Below, in pieces: positions 1 through 7,063 of a DNA stretch of 33,923 nt. The notes under the pieces are model-generated. The model saw only the letters and a list, made by a program, of their open reading frames with translations. It did no database searches and was not told the DNA's origin. Position numbers and translations under genes: made by a program. Each line of letters opens with the position of its first letter. The stretch's first letter is position 1. This stretch comes from Anaerolinea sp. (GTDB lineage: Bacteria > Chloroflexota > Anaerolineae > Aggregatilineales > UBA2796): NCBI GenBank assembly GCA_014879835.1, contig JACSRJ010000172.1, positions 1-33,923 of the forward strand. The letters run 5' to 3'.

Positions 1-1325
1 GCCGTGGCCGTCGCGGTGGCCGTGTGAGAAGGCGTCAAACTGGGCGGCTCAGTCTCAGTCGCGGTTGCGGTGTTTGTGGCGGTGGCACTCGCCGTTGGTG
101 TTGGCGCGGGGCATTCTGCCGTCCCCGTAACCTCCCCGGTGTAGTCAAGTACGGTAAGGGTGAGTTTGCCGTATACCTCCCGTACTTCAACGAGCAAACT
201 GGCGTGTCCACTGAGGCGGAACTGACCCGTTTGAAGCCGTTCGCCACTTTCAGCGGTGATGAAGTAGTTCTGATCAAAACTCATGGGCCCGCCCAAATTG
301 ATCAGGGTGAAGATCACCGCTTTTTCGCGGTAACACGCCGCTTCTATCGCAAAATGGGGCACCAGTGCTGTGGCGGTCGCATTGGCCAGCGCGGTCAGGG
401 TGCCCTTGAATCCCGCTTCACGGGTGCGGGCCACATCCATCATCGCCGTGGCGCTGCCATCCGGGGTGCGGGTAGGCGTGAGCGAAGGCGTCAAACTGGA
501 GGTAGCGCTTGCAGTTGGGCTGGCAGTGAAGGTTGTGGTCGTAGTGTGAGAGGCTGTTAGGGTCGGTACAGGTGAGGCGGTATCGGTCGGGACAGTCGTG
601 TTTGAGGGGACAAGCGTGGCTGTGGCTGTCTCAGTGGGCCTCTCGGTAGGGGTCTCCGTGGAAACCTCAGTCACAGCGGGCGTGACTCCACCAGCACTGG
701 GCAAAGCGCAGATCACTTCAATCTGCAACCCTTGACCGGGAATACGCAAAATCAAGGTACCGTAGACATTCCGCACCCCTGCCGAAATGGACTCGCCTTT
801 ACGCAGCAGGAAAGCGCCTCTGGTCAACTCCGCACCACCTTTATTGGTGACGGTATAGGTTTCTTCTGCAAGCATGTCCTCACCCTCATTGGCGATGGTG
901 AAGGTTGCCACCGCGCCGCTGGCACAAGTGCCCTGCAAATTGAGTTTCAGAGGTACATGGGTGGGCGCAAGCACGACGATGGTAGGTGCGCTGGTCTCGG
1001 TAGGGGTTTCAGTCGGGATTTCAGTGGGTACTTCAGTTGGAGGCTGGGTAGGCGTCTCCGATGGCACTTCGGTGGGAACCTCAGTAGGTGGAAGGCTGGG
1101 CACCATGCTGGGTCCTTCGGTGGCAGATGTTTCAGCAGACGGTTCGGAAGTGGGCGCGGTAGTTGGCTCCAAAGTGGGTGCCATCGTAGGCGCAGAGGTC
1201 GCCTCGGGTTGAGCGTCGGTTGCAGTCTCAACTGCGGATTCACTCGCAGTGAGCGGGGGAGTTCCGCAACCTGCCATCACAAGCAGAACTGTCAATAATA
1301 CCAGCCCAGCCAGACGTCTGAACAT
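1..1325 (-). CDS. Thr/Pro-rich lipoprotein with two related beta-rich domains (partial, C-terminus beyond window)
   Basis: The frame is open from ATG at 1325 to the window edge, 441 codons without a stop. The N-terminus is a lipoprotein signal: MFRR, a hydrophobic core, then VMAGC, with Cys as the probable lipidated residue. A Thr/Pro/Glu linker of PTEVPTE-type repeats follows, then a globular segment at about 965-725, a second Thr/Ser/Pro linker, and a second globular segment at about 395-130. The two globular parts look like copies of one unit of about 80 residues: both contain an early Cys, a Gly/Leu core and a V-Y-G-[TK]-L motif (NVYGTLILRI and EVYGKLTLTV), and both end near a Cys. A third linker reaches the edge. 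By family habit this would be anchored outside the membrane, with linkers crossing the envelope; the domain function is not recognised. GGGG stands 6 bases before the ATG. Coding is clear; function is unknown. Confidence 0.85.
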   Translation of the reverse strand, partial: MFRRLAGLVLLTVLLVMAGCGTPPLTASESAVETATDAQPEATSAPTMAPTLEPTTAPTSEPSAETSATEGPSMVPSLPPTEVPTEVPSETPTQPPTEVPTEIPTETPTETSAPTIVVLAPTHVPLKLNLQGTCASGAVATFTIANEGEDMLAEETYTVTNKGGAELTRGAFLLRKGESISAGVRNVYGTLILRIPGQGLQIEVICALPSAGGVTPAVTEVSTETPTERPTETATATLVPSNTTVPTDTASPVPTLTASHTTTTTFTASPTASATSSLTPSLTPTRTPDGSATAMMDVARTREAGFKGTLTALANATATALVPHFAIEAACYREKAVIFTLINLGGPMSFDQNYFITAESGERLQTGQFRLSGHASLLVEVREVYGKLTLTVLDYTGEVTGTAECPAPTPTASATATNTATATETEPPSLTPSHTATATAT

Positions 1326-1377
1326 CGCTCGCCCCTGTGTAGTATGAACGTATAAAGTCACATACAAGACCAATGCG

Positions 1378-1383
1378 ATTGTA
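1378..1383 (-). promoter_or_regulatory. Possible -10 element for the lipoprotein gene
   Basis: TACAAT on the minus strand, about 50 bases before the lipoprotein ATG at 1325. No good -35 lies at the usual distance, so this is weak. Confidence 0.3.
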
Positions 1384-1460
1384 TCACGAACCGGGGCCGT
1401 GGTTCCATTAACCTTTTGCGGGGCGTTAAAAGCGGTGCATCGAGGAATTGGCAGCCAATG

Positions 1461-1492
1461 AAAAGGGGCAGAAGAGTTGACTCCTCTGCCCC
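1461..1492 (-). terminator. Rho-independent terminator of the small RNA
   Basis: On the minus strand a 12-bp stem with one mismatch (1481-1492 with 1465-1476, loop of 4) is followed directly by TTTT. No other minus-strand gene lies just upstream, so it belongs to the small RNA. Confidence 0.7.
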
Positions 1493-1596
1493 ATTTAAAC
1501 TACTTCCGGGGAGCCGATCTATCGGAGGCTCGCCAACACCCCTGCCGTCGCACCCGAAGCCCGATAGATCACCGGAAGCCGAATTTCGTAAGTTGT
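1461..1596 (-). ncRNA. Unrecognised small RNA gene with own promoter and terminator
   Basis: The minus strand holds a complete small transcription unit of about 135 nt without a convincing ORF. It starts just after a promoter (1601-1630) and ends in a terminator (1461-1492). Between them is a long nested hairpin: CTTCCGG/CCGGAAG pairs 1572-1578 with 1503-1509, and TCTATCGG/CCGATAGA pairs 1561-1568 with 1518-1525. An asymmetric internal loop (3 nt against 8 nt) separates the two helices, and the apical part of about 35 nt (1526-1560) is G-rich. It does not match what I know of SRP RNA, tmRNA, RNase P, 6S RNA or the common riboswitch cores. It could be a free sRNA, or a cis leader of the lipoprotein gene that starts about 135 bases downstream; the terminator favours a free RNA. 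Structure and signals are seen; the RNA identity is inferred. Confidence 0.55.
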
Positions 1597-1600
1597 GACC

Positions 1601-1630
1601 ATTGTAACATATAAGGGCATATGCCCTCAA
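1601..1630 (-). promoter_or_regulatory. Sigma-70-type promoter with palindrome, driving the small RNA
   Basis: The minus strand reads TTGAGG, an 18-base spacer, then TACAAT (1606-1601), close to the housekeeping consensus. The predicted start is near 1594-1596. A perfect 14-base palindrome, AGGGCATATGCCCT, spans 1614-1627 across the spacer and part of the -35, where a bound repressor would block polymerase. Confidence 0.6.
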
Positions 1631-1684
1631 TACATGGAGTCTTTAAAAGTTCATTCACCCCAGTAGACTCCCCTCAAGTGATTT

Positions 1685-2260
1685 CTCTGAAGGGTATTCA
1701 GAGACCCCGGGTTGGGGGGTGAACCCTCCGGGGCATTTGCTGGTGACCGAGAGTCCCGTTTTGTTTTTACCTCCGCCGGGGGTTCGGAGAGCGGTGCAGC
1801 CGTTCTGTTGTACGTGTGTCTCACGTCTGGGCGGGCGCGAATGCTAACAACATCACTCGCTTTACCCTGCGCGCACCCAGAGGGGCTACCGATAAAAAAG
1901 CTGATCCGCGAAATTGACTATGAAAAGAGATGGTTCTGGTCGAATGGCGCTCATCTTTTGATGAGTGCAGGCGGTTCCGATTCAGGTTTGGCTCTGAGGG
2001 AAAAGCGCTCGCCCGGTTCGGAACTGCCTGCCGCCAGTGCGACCTAATGCAGTCCGAGGGGGCGACCCTGCCATCCCATAGCCAAAATCGAGCCGGACTT
2101 GTGACAACCTTTGGGGCGGTGGTTAAAACGTTGATATGTGCGCTCAGGGCGCGGGCTTAACGTTCGTACTGCACCAGCCAGATCGTCCTTGTCTCGATTA
2201 CTGTCTATGTCATGCGACAAGGTTGAAACTCCTTCTCTGAGCGTCTCATACGCTCGGTTA
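1685..2260 (+). ncRNA. Candidate large structured RNA (about 575 nt), unidentified
   Basis: No convincing gene covers this stretch, but the plus strand forms many helices: 1685-1691/1697-1703; 1705-1710/1728-1733; 1733-1740/1837-1844; 1788-1794/1800-1806; 1812-1816/1822-1826; 1947-1955/1960-1968; 1969-1979/2019-2029 (11 bp); 2051-2056/2094-2099 enclosing 2057-2060/2066-2069; 2127-2132/2159-2164; 2187-2193/2216-2222; 2237-2244/2250-2257. Five of them contain G-T pairs that are G-U wobbles on the plus strand and would be A-C mismatches on the minus strand, which points to a plus-strand RNA. Known cores of RNase P, tmRNA, group I and group II introns were looked for by eye and not found. Its size and its place next to a small-gene module recall ornate RNAs such as ROOL or GOLLD, but only in general character. 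Promoter and ends are not defined; folding by eye over-calls helices in GC-rich DNA. Confidence 0.4.
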
Positions 2261-2275
2261 CGAATACTGCCTACG

Positions 2276-2539
2276 CTACTTAACCAGACTGAGAAGTCGA
2301 AGGAACTCGCTGTCTCGTTCATGGTCGTCGCCCTCCAGTTCTCGGATCGTTTCGTCTAAGGTATAGGCGATGTCTTTTAGCCACCCGATCACCTCCTCCT
2401 TAGAGAGATTGGTCACCTGAGCTAACTTGCCTTCGGTGACGATATCGTGCAGCCGGTCAACGGTCTTAAACATCGACGCAAACCGGTCTTCGGTAAACAA
2501 CATCTGGAAGATACGGATGTCCAGGCTGTTGGTCATCAT
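2276..2539 (-). CDS. Small hypothetical protein, 87 aa
   Basis: Not recognised. It starts MMTNSLDIRIFQML and is largely helical and charged, with a segment SKEEVIGWLKDIAYTLDET, no signal peptide and no membrane span. A GAGGGAGAG purine stretch lies about 8 bases before the tandem ATGs. It sits only about 30 bases after a strong terminator (2568-2606), so it needs read-through of that terminator or a hidden promoter. Amino-acid composition looks protein-like rather than random. It could be an accessory or regulatory protein of the same module as the two genes upstream on the minus strand. Confidence 0.5.
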   Translation of the reverse strand: MMTNSLDIRIFQMLFTEDRFASMFKTVDRLHDIVTEGKLAQVTNLSKEEVIGWLKDIAYTLDETIRELEGDDHERDSEFLRLLSLVK

Positions 2540-2567
2540 GGTAACTGTCTCTCCCTCGCGCAGCGTA

Positions 2568-2606
2568 AAACAAAACAGGGACGTAGGTTGCGGTCCTACG
2601 TCCCTG
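2568..2606 (-). terminator. Strong Rho-independent terminator
   Basis: A perfect 12-bp stem (2595-2606 with 2576-2587, 7-base loop) is followed on the minus strand by TTTTGTTTT. It lies after the 114-aa gene and before the 87-aa gene, so it ends or attenuates the transcript that begins at the promoter near 3274-3303. Confidence 0.85.
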
Positions 2607-2643
2607 AAGCGGCTCTTCTCGCGCTCTGGGTAGAGGTGGGGGT

Positions 2644-2988
2644 TTAGCCCTCGCCCCTCCTCCGGGGGGTATGTGGCCCCGGAACGTATGACCGACCGTT
2701 TTTACTGAACTGCGGGTACGCTTGGTACCCTTTAACTGCTTCGACTGATAAGTCACGAAAGCTGCCGATTATCCTGTCCATCAGGGGTGTGATACCCAAT
2801 CTAGGCATCTCCCCGTCCAGCGTATGGAGGGCGGCACTGCCGCAATCCACATCGGACCACTTCTTAAACCCACTGACGGCTTCGAGGCGGACTCCGCCCT
2901 TGACGGCAGCACGAATGGGATTCTTGACCAACAAGGCAGCACGGTAGGCACGACGCGACACGCCACTGTTAATGCTTGTAGTCAACAT
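2644..2988 (-). CDS. Hypothetical protein of the small-gene module, 114 aa
   Basis: Not recognised. A textbook ribosome site, AAAGGAGG, stands 5 bases before the ATG at 2988, so translation is well supported. The product is basic (many Arg/Lys in the first 40 residues, such as SRRAYRAALLVKNPIRAAVK), has no signal peptide or membrane span, and ends in a Pro/Arg-rich tail (PHTPRRRGEG). It follows the HTH gene by 45 bases in the same direction and shares its promoter; the terminator at 2568-2606 closes the unit. A nucleic-acid-binding role would fit the charge and the HTH partner, but that is only inference. Confidence 0.6.
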   Translation of the reverse strand: MLTTSINSGVSRRAYRAALLVKNPIRAAVKGGVRLEAVSGFKKWSDVDCGSAALHTLDGEMPRLGITPLMDRIIGSFRDLSVEAVKGYQAYPQFSKNGRSYVPGPHTPRRRGEG

Positions 2989-3033
2989 CCATGCCTCCTT
3001 TCAACATTGCCTTGTCCTTATCCTTCTACAGTC

Positions 3034-3249
3034 TCAACGTTCTAAAACGGTCTGATCAAGCATGGCAAGAATACTCTCGCCTCGGATGAAGATACGTCGT
3101 ATCCCTTCTGGCTGACTGACCCGTAAGTGTCCAGAGTCAATCAGTTTCTTCAGGGTACTCAGGCTGATGCCTAGCGCCTGTGCAGCTTCTTGCCGGCTGT
3201 AAATTGCTTGCGGCTCGATGCTGGGCTTTTGATCACTATGCGCACCCAT
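3034..3249 (-). CDS. Small helix-turn-helix DNA-binding protein (excisionase/MerR-like HTH), 71 aa
   Basis: The core reads YSRQEAAQALGISLSTLKK, then LIDSGHLRVSQPEG and a basic IRRIFIRGESI strand: the HTH_17/excisionase fold, in which a winged helix-turn-helix recognises short direct repeats. The frame opens further upstream (to 3405), but the promoter at 3274-3303 lies inside that extension, and GGAG stands 10 bases before the ATG at 3249, so the short form is chosen. Such proteins act as excisionases of integrated elements or as small repressors. It heads the small-gene module, and the direct repeats at 3356-3372 upstream could be its operator. No integrase is in the window, so the excisionase role is unproven. 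Confidence 0.75.
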   Translation of the reverse strand: MGAHSDQKPSIEPQAIYSRQEAAQALGISLSTLKKLIDSGHLRVSQPEGIRRIFIRGESILAMLDQTVLER

Positions 3250-3273
3250 ATATACGTTTCTCCAACCTCCAAT

Positions 3274-3303
3274 ACTGTAGCACAACATAGAAACGAGAGT
3301 CAA
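3274..3303 (-). promoter_or_regulatory. Sigma-70-type promoter of the HTH gene
   Basis: The minus strand reads TTGACT, an 18-base spacer, then TACAGT (3279-3274). The transcript would start about 15-20 bases before the ATG at 3249, just in front of its ribosome site. Confidence 0.7.
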
Positions 3304-3355
3304 GCGCCAATTTTCGACTATTTTTTGACGCCTGAACCCCTCTAGAACTAACAAA

Positions 3356-3372
3356 GGGTCAAGAGGGGTCAA
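3356..3372. repeat. Direct repeat GGGTCAA, operator-like
   Basis: GGGTCAA occurs at 3356-3362 and 3366-3372, a 10-base period, so both copies face the same side of the helix. They lie about 55 bases upstream of the -35 of the HTH gene. A binding site for that HTH protein is possible but inferred. Confidence 0.35.
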
Positions 3373-3519
3373 CTTGTTGATCAGTATATCACGAACCCAG
3401 ATCAATTGAAAGATAGATTTGCATCGGAAAAATGCCCAAAGCCGATTCGGGGCAAAAGAGGAAGGGGATTGCCCCTATCCCCCCTCTCCTGACTGAAGAA
3501 GGGGGTTCTTCACAAGATT

Positions 3520-5310
3520 CTATTCGGTGCTGTGGGAGTCGTTGGAGTTCACCAGAATATGCAGTTCATCAAGCTGAATCGGTTCGACTGCGGAAGGCGC
3601 ACCAGCCATCAAATCTGCGGCCTGCTGCGACTTGGGAAAGGCGATCACCTCACGGATGTTTGGTTCACCAGCAAGCAGCATGGTCAGGCGGTCAATACCC
3701 GGTGCGATCCCTCCATGCGGTGGTGTGCCATACTCAAAGGCTTCGAGCATATGCCCAAAGCGCTCCTTGGCATCCTCAACATCCAGACCGATCAGCCCAA
3801 AGATCTTCTCCTGCAAACTGCGATCATGGATACGGATGCTGCCACCCGCAACCTCGTAGCCGTTGCAAGCAAGGTCATACTGCTGTCCGCGCACTTTACC
3901 CGGTTCACTATCCAGTAAGGGAATATCGTCGGGCATCGGGGACGTAAAGAGGTGGTGGCTGGGATCCCAACGTTTTTCGTCAGCATTCCAGTCAAAGAGC
4001 GGAAAGTCGATGATCCAGCAGAAGCCGATCTTTTTGGGGTCTACTAAACCTAGACGTGAGGCAAACTCACGTCGGGCCGCATCCAAGACCGCCGCAACCA
4101 CACTGGCTTTGTCGGCTGAGATCAGGATCAAATCACCGGGCTTGGCCTCCATCCGATCCACAATCGCAACCAGTTGATCCACGCTAAAGAACTTGCCGAT
4201 GGGCGATTTGACCTGCCCCTGTTCGCCTGCCTCAAGGGCCATCCATGCCAATCCTTTACCCCCGGCAGACTTTGCCAGTTCGGTCAGGTCATCAAGTTGT
4301 TTGCGGGTGTAACCGCCGCAGCCGGGGACACAGATCGCCCGAACCGGATTGCCAGCCTCCACGTTTTCCACAAAAACCTTGAAGGCGCTCTTGCCGGCAA
4401 TATCGGAAATATCCTTGATCTCTAACCCATAACGCACGTCGGGCTTATCGGAGCCGTATCGGGCCATCGCTTCTTGATACGAGAGGCGAGGGAAAGGTTT
4501 GGTAACCAGTTCCCGATCCGAGACTTTTTCGACCAATTCGGTCATCAAGCCTTCGATGAGGTTCATGACGTCTTCGCGCTCCACGAAGCTCATCTCCATG
4601 TCGAGTTGAGTAAACTCCGGCTGGCGGTCACCACGTTGATCTTCATCGCGGAAACAGCGGGCAATTTGAAAATAGCGCTCGTAACCAGCCACCATCAAAA
4701 GCTGCTTTAGCTGCTGCGGGCTTTGCGGCAGGGCGTAGAACTTTCCCGGATGCACCCGGCTTGGGACCAGATAATCACGGGCCCCTTCGGGGGTGGTTTT
4801 AAAGAGGATGGGAGTCTCAATCTCCACAAAACCACGATCATACAGGTAGTCGCGGATGAATTTGGTTACCTTCCCCCGCAGCAGAATGTTCTGCTGCATC
4901 CGAGGACGGCGCAGATCGAGATAACGATAATGCAGGCGGATCGCCTCATCAACTCTTGAATCCCCGCCCAGCTCAAAGGGGGGGGTTTTGGCAGGATTGA
5001 GGATTTTGATCCCGGTGGCTTCGATTTCCACCTCACCAGTGGGCATGTTCGGGTTGGTCATACCCTCAGGACGGGCACGCACTACCCCCACAACCTGAAT
5101 CACATACTCACGCCCGACTTTTTCAGCGTCAGCGTGGGCCTGAGGGGCACGGGCGACATCAGCGGTGATCTGCACCACCCCGGATCGATCCCGGAGATCG
5201 AGGAAGATCACCCCGCCCTGAGCGCGGATACGATTCACCCACCCCGCTAGAGTGACTGCCTCACCGGCGTGTTGACGGCGCAGTTCGCCGCAGTGATGTG
5301 TTTTGAGCAT
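3520..5310 (-). CDS. aspS: Aspartyl-tRNA synthetase (bacterial type)
   Basis: A class II synthetase that charges tRNA-Asp in the cytoplasm. The N-terminal OB-fold anticodon domain (TLAGWVNRIRAQGGVIFLD) is followed by the catalytic core with motif 2 (FRDEDQRGDRQPEFTQLD), the bacterial GAD insertion, and motif 3 near the C-terminus (GGIAPGIDRLTMLL). Length, 596 aa, is normal for the bacterial form. ATG at 5310 is preferred: AGGA stands 5-6 bases upstream and the protein then aligns with the family N-terminus (MLKTHHCGEL against MRTEYCGQL). An in-frame ATG at 5322 is also possible and would overlap the stop of a small upstream ORF. At the position that separates Asp-specific from Asp/Asn enzymes (Leu or His before Gly-Gly) it has Gln31, so specificity cannot be read. 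No clear terminator follows. Confidence 0.97.
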   Translation of the reverse strand: MLKTHHCGELRRQHAGEAVTLAGWVNRIRAQGGVIFLDLRDRSGVVQITADVARAPQAHADAEKVGREYVIQVVGVVRARPEGMTNPNMPTGEVEIEATGIKILNPAKTPPFELGGDSRVDEAIRLHYRYLDLRRPRMQQNILLRGKVTKFIRDYLYDRGFVEIETPILFKTTPEGARDYLVPSRVHPGKFYALPQSPQQLKQLLMVAGYERYFQIARCFRDEDQRGDRQPEFTQLDMEMSFVEREDVMNLIEGLMTELVEKVSDRELVTKPFPRLSYQEAMARYGSDKPDVRYGLEIKDISDIAGKSAFKVFVENVEAGNPVRAICVPGCGGYTRKQLDDLTELAKSAGGKGLAWMALEAGEQGQVKSPIGKFFSVDQLVAIVDRMEAKPGDLILISADKASVVAAVLDAARREFASRLGLVDPKKIGFCWIIDFPLFDWNADEKRWDPSHHLFTSPMPDDIPLLDSEPGKVRGQQYDLACNGYEVAGGSIRIHDRSLQEKIFGLIGLDVEDAKERFGHMLEAFEYGTPPHGGIAPGIDRLTMLLAGEPNIREVIAFPKSQQAADLMAGAPSAVEPIQLDELHILVNSNDSHSTE

Positions 5311-5318
5311 GGTTTTCC

Positions 5319-5423
5319 TCATTTAGGAGAACTTTCATCGGGCATGAGTGTGGATGAGGCCGCCCAGCGGGAATGCCTACACCGCGCTGTCTTGCCACCC
5401 ATACCGCGAGGATCATATTTCAT
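5319..5423 (-). CDS. Possible 34-aa leader peptide upstream of aspS
   Basis: A short ORF starts at ATG 5423 and stops at a TGA that overlaps an ATG of aspS (AAATGAGG). It begins MKYDPRGMGG. A -10-like TAGAAT stands 7 bases before its ATG (5431-5436), the geometry of a leaderless mRNA; no ribosome site is present. A role in coupling or sensing for aspS is speculative, and chance is a real alternative. Confidence 0.25.
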   Translation of the reverse strand: MKYDPRGMGGKTARCRHSRWAASSTLMPDESSPK

Positions 5424-5647
5424 GAGGCGGATTCTAACACGGGATGCGCCGAGGCTCCAGAGTTTTCGCAAAGGCACAGCGCCTCCTGCTCATGAAACCT
5501 TATTTGATCCCGATGAGGGGGTATCACCTCACTGGAGATCCATCAGTGATCATTTGTCATGCTTTGATAGTGATTTCCGCCACTAGCGTAATTGACCGAT
5601 GCGCAAGACTATTGAAGTATGGACAGTTATTTGTGCAGGATGACGCT

Positions 5648-7048
5648 ATGGATGCTCTCACTTTAGCACGGCTTCAATTTGCCGTCACGACGGTCTATCA
5701 CTTTTTCTTTGTGCCTCTAAGCATCGGGCTGGCGTTTATCGTGGCCCTGATGCAGACTGCCTATAACCGCACCAACAATGAAAAGTACAAACAGATGACC
5801 AAGTTCTGGGGCAAACTCTTGGTCATCAACTTTGCAATGGGGGTGGTCACGGGCATCGTTCAGGAGTTCCAGTTCGGCATGAACTGGTCTGAATACTCGC
5901 GTTTTGTGGGCGATATTTTTGGGGCCCCTTTGGCCATTGAGGCCTTGGCGGCATTCTTTATCGAATCCACCTTTTTGGGAGTGTGGATCTTCGGCTGGGA
6001 CAAACTCTCCAAGCGAACCCACCTGATCGCAATCTGGTTGGTGGCTTTTGCCTCCGCGCTCTCCGCTTTCTGGATTCTGGCTGCAAACTCGTTCATGCAG
6101 AACCCGGTTGGCTTCAAGATCGCTGAAAGCGGGCGCGCTGAAATGACCGACTTCATCGCCCTGATCACCAACCCTCATGTGCTGGTGCAGTTCCCCCATG
6201 TGATCTTCAGCGCCCTGACCACTGGCGCGTTCTTCATTTTGGGGATTAGTGCACTTCACCTGCTGCGGGGGAACAGCGACAACATGCCCATGTTCCAGAC
6301 TTCCACCCGCTTTGCCCTGATCATTGGCACGGTCTCGGTCGTGGGGGTCATGGGCTTTGGTCACGCGCAGGGTCAGTTGATGGCCGATACCCAACCGATG
6401 AAACTGGCCGCTGCTGAAGGGCTGTGGAACTCCGAAGACCCGGCAGGGCTGTCGATGTTCCAGATCGGCAACGAATCCACCCGTGAGTCGATCATCAACA
6501 TCCGCATCCCCTCCCTGCTCAGCTTCCTCAGTTACAACACCTTTGACGGGAAAGTGCAGGGGATTAACCAACTTCAGGAGCAGTATGAAAAGCAGTACGG
6601 GCCGGGCAACTATGTCCCGCCTGCAATTTGGCTTACTTACTGGAGCTTCCGGGCAATGGTGGGTGCCGGTGTGGCCATGTTCCTGATGGGTCTGTTGGGG
6701 TTGTGGTTAATAAACCGTCAGCGGTTTGAAAAAACCAAATGGCTGCTTCGGGTGATGGCACTGGCACTGTTTTTGCCTTATATCGCTAACACCACTGGCT
6801 GGTTGCTGGCAGAGGTGGGGCGTCAACCGTGGATCGTGTTTGGGTTAATGCGCATCGATCAGGCTGTTTCGCCTAATGTAAGTGTGGAAATGCTCACGCT
6901 TAGCCTGATTGGGTTCAGCCTGATTTATGGTGCGCTGATGGTTGCGGATGTTTACCTGCTTCAGAAGTATGCTCGTCAGGGAATGCGCCCTGCCAGCACC
7001 ACACACCACGCCCCGGACAAACATTCCAGCTTAAAGGGCGTGTACTAA
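5648..7048 (+). CDS. cydA: Cytochrome bd ubiquinol oxidase subunit I
   Basis: Membrane subunit of the bd-type terminal oxidase, which oxidises quinol and reduces oxygen to water using hemes b558, b595 and d. Visible ligands are His18 (VYHFFF), His184 (FPHV), Met337 (WSFRAMVGAG) and the conserved Glu73 in QEFQFG; the GRQPW motif is at 391-395. At 466 aa it is of the short-Q-loop type found in many Gram-positive and Chloroflexota oxidases rather than the longer E. coli type. ATG at 5648 is chosen over upstream extensions because it matches the family N-terminus (MDALTLARLQFA) and has AGGA 7 bases before it. cydB follows after 15 bases, so the two form an operon. No cydX or cydDC is present nearby. 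Confidence 0.97.
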   Translation: MDALTLARLQFAVTTVYHFFFVPLSIGLAFIVALMQTAYNRTNNEKYKQMTKFWGKLLVINFAMGVVTGIVQEFQFGMNWSEYSRFVGDIFGAPLAIEALAAFFIESTFLGVWIFGWDKLSKRTHLIAIWLVAFASALSAFWILAANSFMQNPVGFKIAESGRAEMTDFIALITNPHVLVQFPHVIFSALTTGAFFILGISALHLLRGNSDNMPMFQTSTRFALIIGTVSVVGVMGFGHAQGQLMADTQPMKLAAAEGLWNSEDPAGLSMFQIGNESTRESIINIRIPSLLSFLSYNTFDGKVQGINQLQEQYEKQYGPGNYVPPAIWLTYWSFRAMVGAGVAMFLMGLLGLWLINRQRFEKTKWLLRVMALALFLPYIANTTGWLLAEVGRQPWIVFGLMRIDQAVSPNVSVEMLTLSLIGFSLIYGALMVADVYLLQKYARQGMRPASTTHHAPDKHSSLKGVY

Positions 7049-7063
7049 CAGGGAGAGATGACC

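Noticed and set aside
732-1298. Plus-strand frames of 112 to 188 codons across the left lipoprotein gene.
   Set aside because: They are antisense shadows of the Thr/Pro-rich gene, as shown by Val-Gly-Thr and Gly/Arg-rich composition and the continuous minus-strand lipoprotein frame with a lipobox.
1840-1910. A tmRNA-like tag start (GCT AAC AAC ATC ACT) inside the structured region.
   Set aside because: No tRNA-like ends, no T-loop with GGTTCGA, and the frame does not end in a hydrophobic LAA-type tag.
1712-2047. A 111-codon plus-strand frame with two SAGGS[ED]SG segments.
   Set aside because: It begins at a TTG inside a strong hairpin with no ribosome site; the repeated segments come from GC-rich paired sequence and the frame looks incidental.
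2044-2322. A 92-codon minus-strand frame with a fair GGAGG site before its ATG.
   Set aside because: It overlaps the 87-aa gene by 47 bases and is antisense to several helices of the candidate large RNA; the C-terminal half has random-looking composition. Kept open only if homologues exist.
5311-5450. T-box leader of aspS, suggested by GGGTGGCA...GCGCGG on the minus strand.
   Set aside because: No full T-box sequence, no specifier stem with an Asp codon in a bulge, and no terminator/antiterminator pair.
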